From contig JAUSHE010000030.1 in assembly GCA_030648435.1 (NCBI GenBank), forward strand, positions 1 through 22,384: 22,384 nucleotides of DNA, in the 5' to 3' direction. Shown in pieces: positions 21,423 through 22,384 of the stretch. The stretch comes from Candidatus Daviesbacteria bacterium (lineage in GTDB: Bacteria; Patescibacteria; Microgenomatia; Daviesbacterales; UBA10151). Position 1 is the first letter of the stretch; the number at the start of each line of letters is the position of its first letter. The notes under the pieces were generated by a model that was given only the letters and a program-made list of their open reading frames with translations, ran no database searches and was not told the DNA's origin. The position numbers and the translations under genes are program-made.

Positions 21423-21517
21423 ACTCCAAGTATAGCAGAAGCTAAAAGTTTTGAAAGTTAGAACTTAATTTAGTTTGTTATAATAAGCTAAAGTTGTTAA
21501 AAATAGTGTTCGTCCAT
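21423..21517 (-). promoter_or_regulatory. leader/promoter duplicated from the tRNA-Gln side (copy A)
   Basis: Contains TATACT (21434-21429), 6 nt before ATG 21422. The whole stretch aligns with 22142-22237 at about three quarters identity by eye, including AGAAGCTAAAA, the TAATTTA block and TGTTCGT. The core TTTTAGCTTCTG-N-TATACT is shared by both promoters. Confidence 0.7.
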
Positions 21518-21554
21518 TTGGCTGGCTCTGGTTGACTATGTTGGAACGTATTAT
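21518..21554. repeat. 37-bp perfect direct repeat, copy 2
   Basis: Identical to 20621-20657. It lies between the VTT-like gene (stop at 21581) and the leader of the M24-like gene. In the alignment of the two leaders it takes the place of the 3' end of tRNA-Gln. A weak likeness to a tRNA 3' end (GTTCxAA, then GCCAGCCAA versus GGCAACCAA) can be seen on the minus strand. Confidence 0.9.
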
Positions 21555-21580
21555 AGAAATCAAGTTTTTGCTTACGCAAA

Positions 21581-22141
21581 TTAAGGTTTTATAACTGTTG
21601 ACGCTGTAACCACTAAAAATATACCAATAGCATTTAACACAAATGATATAAGCAAGAATTGGTATGTTCTCATCTTTGATATTCCCATAAGACTTACTCC
21701 TATTTCGTCAGGAAATGGTGATGCAATAATAATTGCTCCAACAACAGGCAATGTCCAACTAAAATACTTTGAGTGTAGTACTTTGGTCAAATGATGATTA
21801 CCATCAATATGATTATAAATAGATTCAAGCTCTTGTGCTAGATTATCTTTGATAAAGCGGAATATAATAAAATCTCCGGCAACCGCACCTAAGCCTGCAA
21901 TAAGCCCTATCTCGATGGACGATAATGTTTCCGCCAGAATGAGTAGGATAACTGCCCCGGTAGAAACAGTAAAAGTTGAAACGAATAATATGCCTGCTAT
22001 AAATGCTCCCAGATAGCCAAGACTACCTAGGTTAAGGAGTAAGGAGTGAAATGATTCATAGCGTGAAAGAATAATAGCTATGACAATACTAATGATAAAG
22101 AACGTAAGATTTTTATATTTCCAAGATTGCCAGTAACTCAC
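21581..22141 (-). CDS. polytopic membrane protein, VTT/DedA-like
   Basis: A 186-aa protein with five to six hydrophobic segments. The central GLIAGLGAVAGDFIIFRFIKD and the re-entrant-like IIASPFPDEIGVSLMGISKM resemble the VTT (SNARE-associated/DedA) pattern, a family of lipid scramblases or flippases, but the match is partial and the family call is tentative. The start is GTG; TATACT (22153-22148) ends 6 nt before it, in a leader homologous to that of the M24-like gene. It is the first gene downstream of tRNA-Gln on the same strand. A TTTTGCTTACGCAAA word near its 3' end also occurs at 551-565. Confidence 0.55.
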   Translation of the reverse strand: MSYWQSWKYKNLTFFIISIVIAIILSRYESFHSLLLNLGSLGYLGAFIAGILFVSTFTVSTGAVILLILAETLSSIEIGLIAGLGAVAGDFIIFRFIKDNLAQELESIYNHIDGNHHLTKVLHSKYFSWTLPVVGAIIIASPFPDEIGVSLMGISKMRTYQFLLISFVLNAIGIFLVVTASTVIKP

Positions 22142-22237
22142 AGTTTTAGTATATCAGAAGCTAAAATTCTTTACAGTTGGAACCTAATTTAAGTTGTTAC
22201 GATAGTTTAAAGTATTAAAAAATGCTGTTCGTACAAT
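22142..22237 (-). promoter_or_regulatory. leader/promoter next to tRNA-Gln (copy B)
   Basis: Runs from the tRNA-Gln 3' end to the GTG of the VTT-like gene and holds TATACT 6 nt before it. Homologous to 21423-21517. A promoter here means the membrane-protein gene need not depend on tRNA transcription. Confidence 0.7.
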
Positions 22238-22313
22238 TGGTTGCCGGGCTAGGATTCGAACCTAGAAATCATCTGCTCCAAAGGCAGAGGTCCTACCGTT
22301 AGACGACCCGGCA
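22238..22313 (-). tRNA. tRNA-Gln(TTG)
   Basis: Acceptor TGCCGGG / CCCGGCA with discriminator A and encoded CCA (22238-22240), D-arm TCGTCTAACGGTAGGA, anticodon stem TCTGC/GCAGA with loop CTTTGGA (anticodon TTG), T-arm CTAGGTTCGAATCCTAG. 76 nt. Bases 22314-22384 beyond it show no gene. Confidence 0.93.
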
Positions 22314-22384
22314 ATAATATTTTGGGTTATCTCAAAATTTTTATATTAAACCAAAAAAACTTCTGTCCCAACTTTGGTGGGTTT

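Noticed and set aside
20621..21554. CRISPR array from the 37-bp repeats
   Set aside because: There are only two copies, 897 bp apart with a gene between them; no spacers or cas genes.

Overview
The window looks like a piece of a small, AT-rich bacterial genome of the Candidate Phyla Radiation (Patescibacteria), possibly Microgenomates. This is an inference from protein style (LapA-like, DUF475, GT20 with an N-terminal sensor half, sortase plus LPxTG, an orphan LolD-type ATPase), compact gene packing, scattered single tRNAs (some without an encoded CCA), and the rule that most operon-head genes have a -10 box only 6-8 nt before the start codon (apparently leaderless mRNAs).

Left part (1-4660): the end of an unknown gene, tRNA-Gly, then a minus-strand surface operon. 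The operon runs from an ice-binding-like (DUF3494) protein with an LPNTG sorting signal, through a class F/E-type sortase and a LapA-like membrane protein, to a Nudix hydrolase. The adhesin's signal-peptide region is interrupted by a (GA)8 tract. The only good upstream ATG is out of frame at 8 repeats and would be in frame at 7 or 10, so this is a phase-variation candidate (or an assembly indel). Next come tRNA-Pro and tRNA-Leu and an S-component-like membrane protein.

Middle (4660-17475): an RRM RNA-binding protein whose Shine-Dalgarno sequence lies in an 11-bp hairpin and whose best start is ATC; an autoinhibited Fic protein flanked by short direct repeats; a TerC-like DUF475 protein; a frameshifted small gene with a consensus promoter; a cupin-MntP-serine hydrolase operon; a sensor-GT20 (trehalose-6-phosphate synthase-like) fusion translationally coupled to a GT4; a LolD-type ATPase; uracil-DNA glycosylase; a full ABC exporter; and unknown small proteins.

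Right part (17476-22384): an accessory island next to tRNA-Gln, almost all on the minus strand. It holds a DUF5343 gene coupled to a Swt1-like HEPN gene (putative RNase) and an unknown 335-aa gene, which together form a candidate undescribed defence or toxin-antitoxin operon. It also holds an unknown 149-aa gene with signs of a frameshift, an M24 metallopeptidase-like gene and a DedA/VTT-like membrane protein. Two families of direct repeats (about 47 bp imperfect, 37 bp perfect) sit at the 3' ends of single genes, and a promoter/leader next to tRNA-Gln is duplicated in front of the M24 gene. This modular, cassette-like layout is the most interesting large-scale feature.
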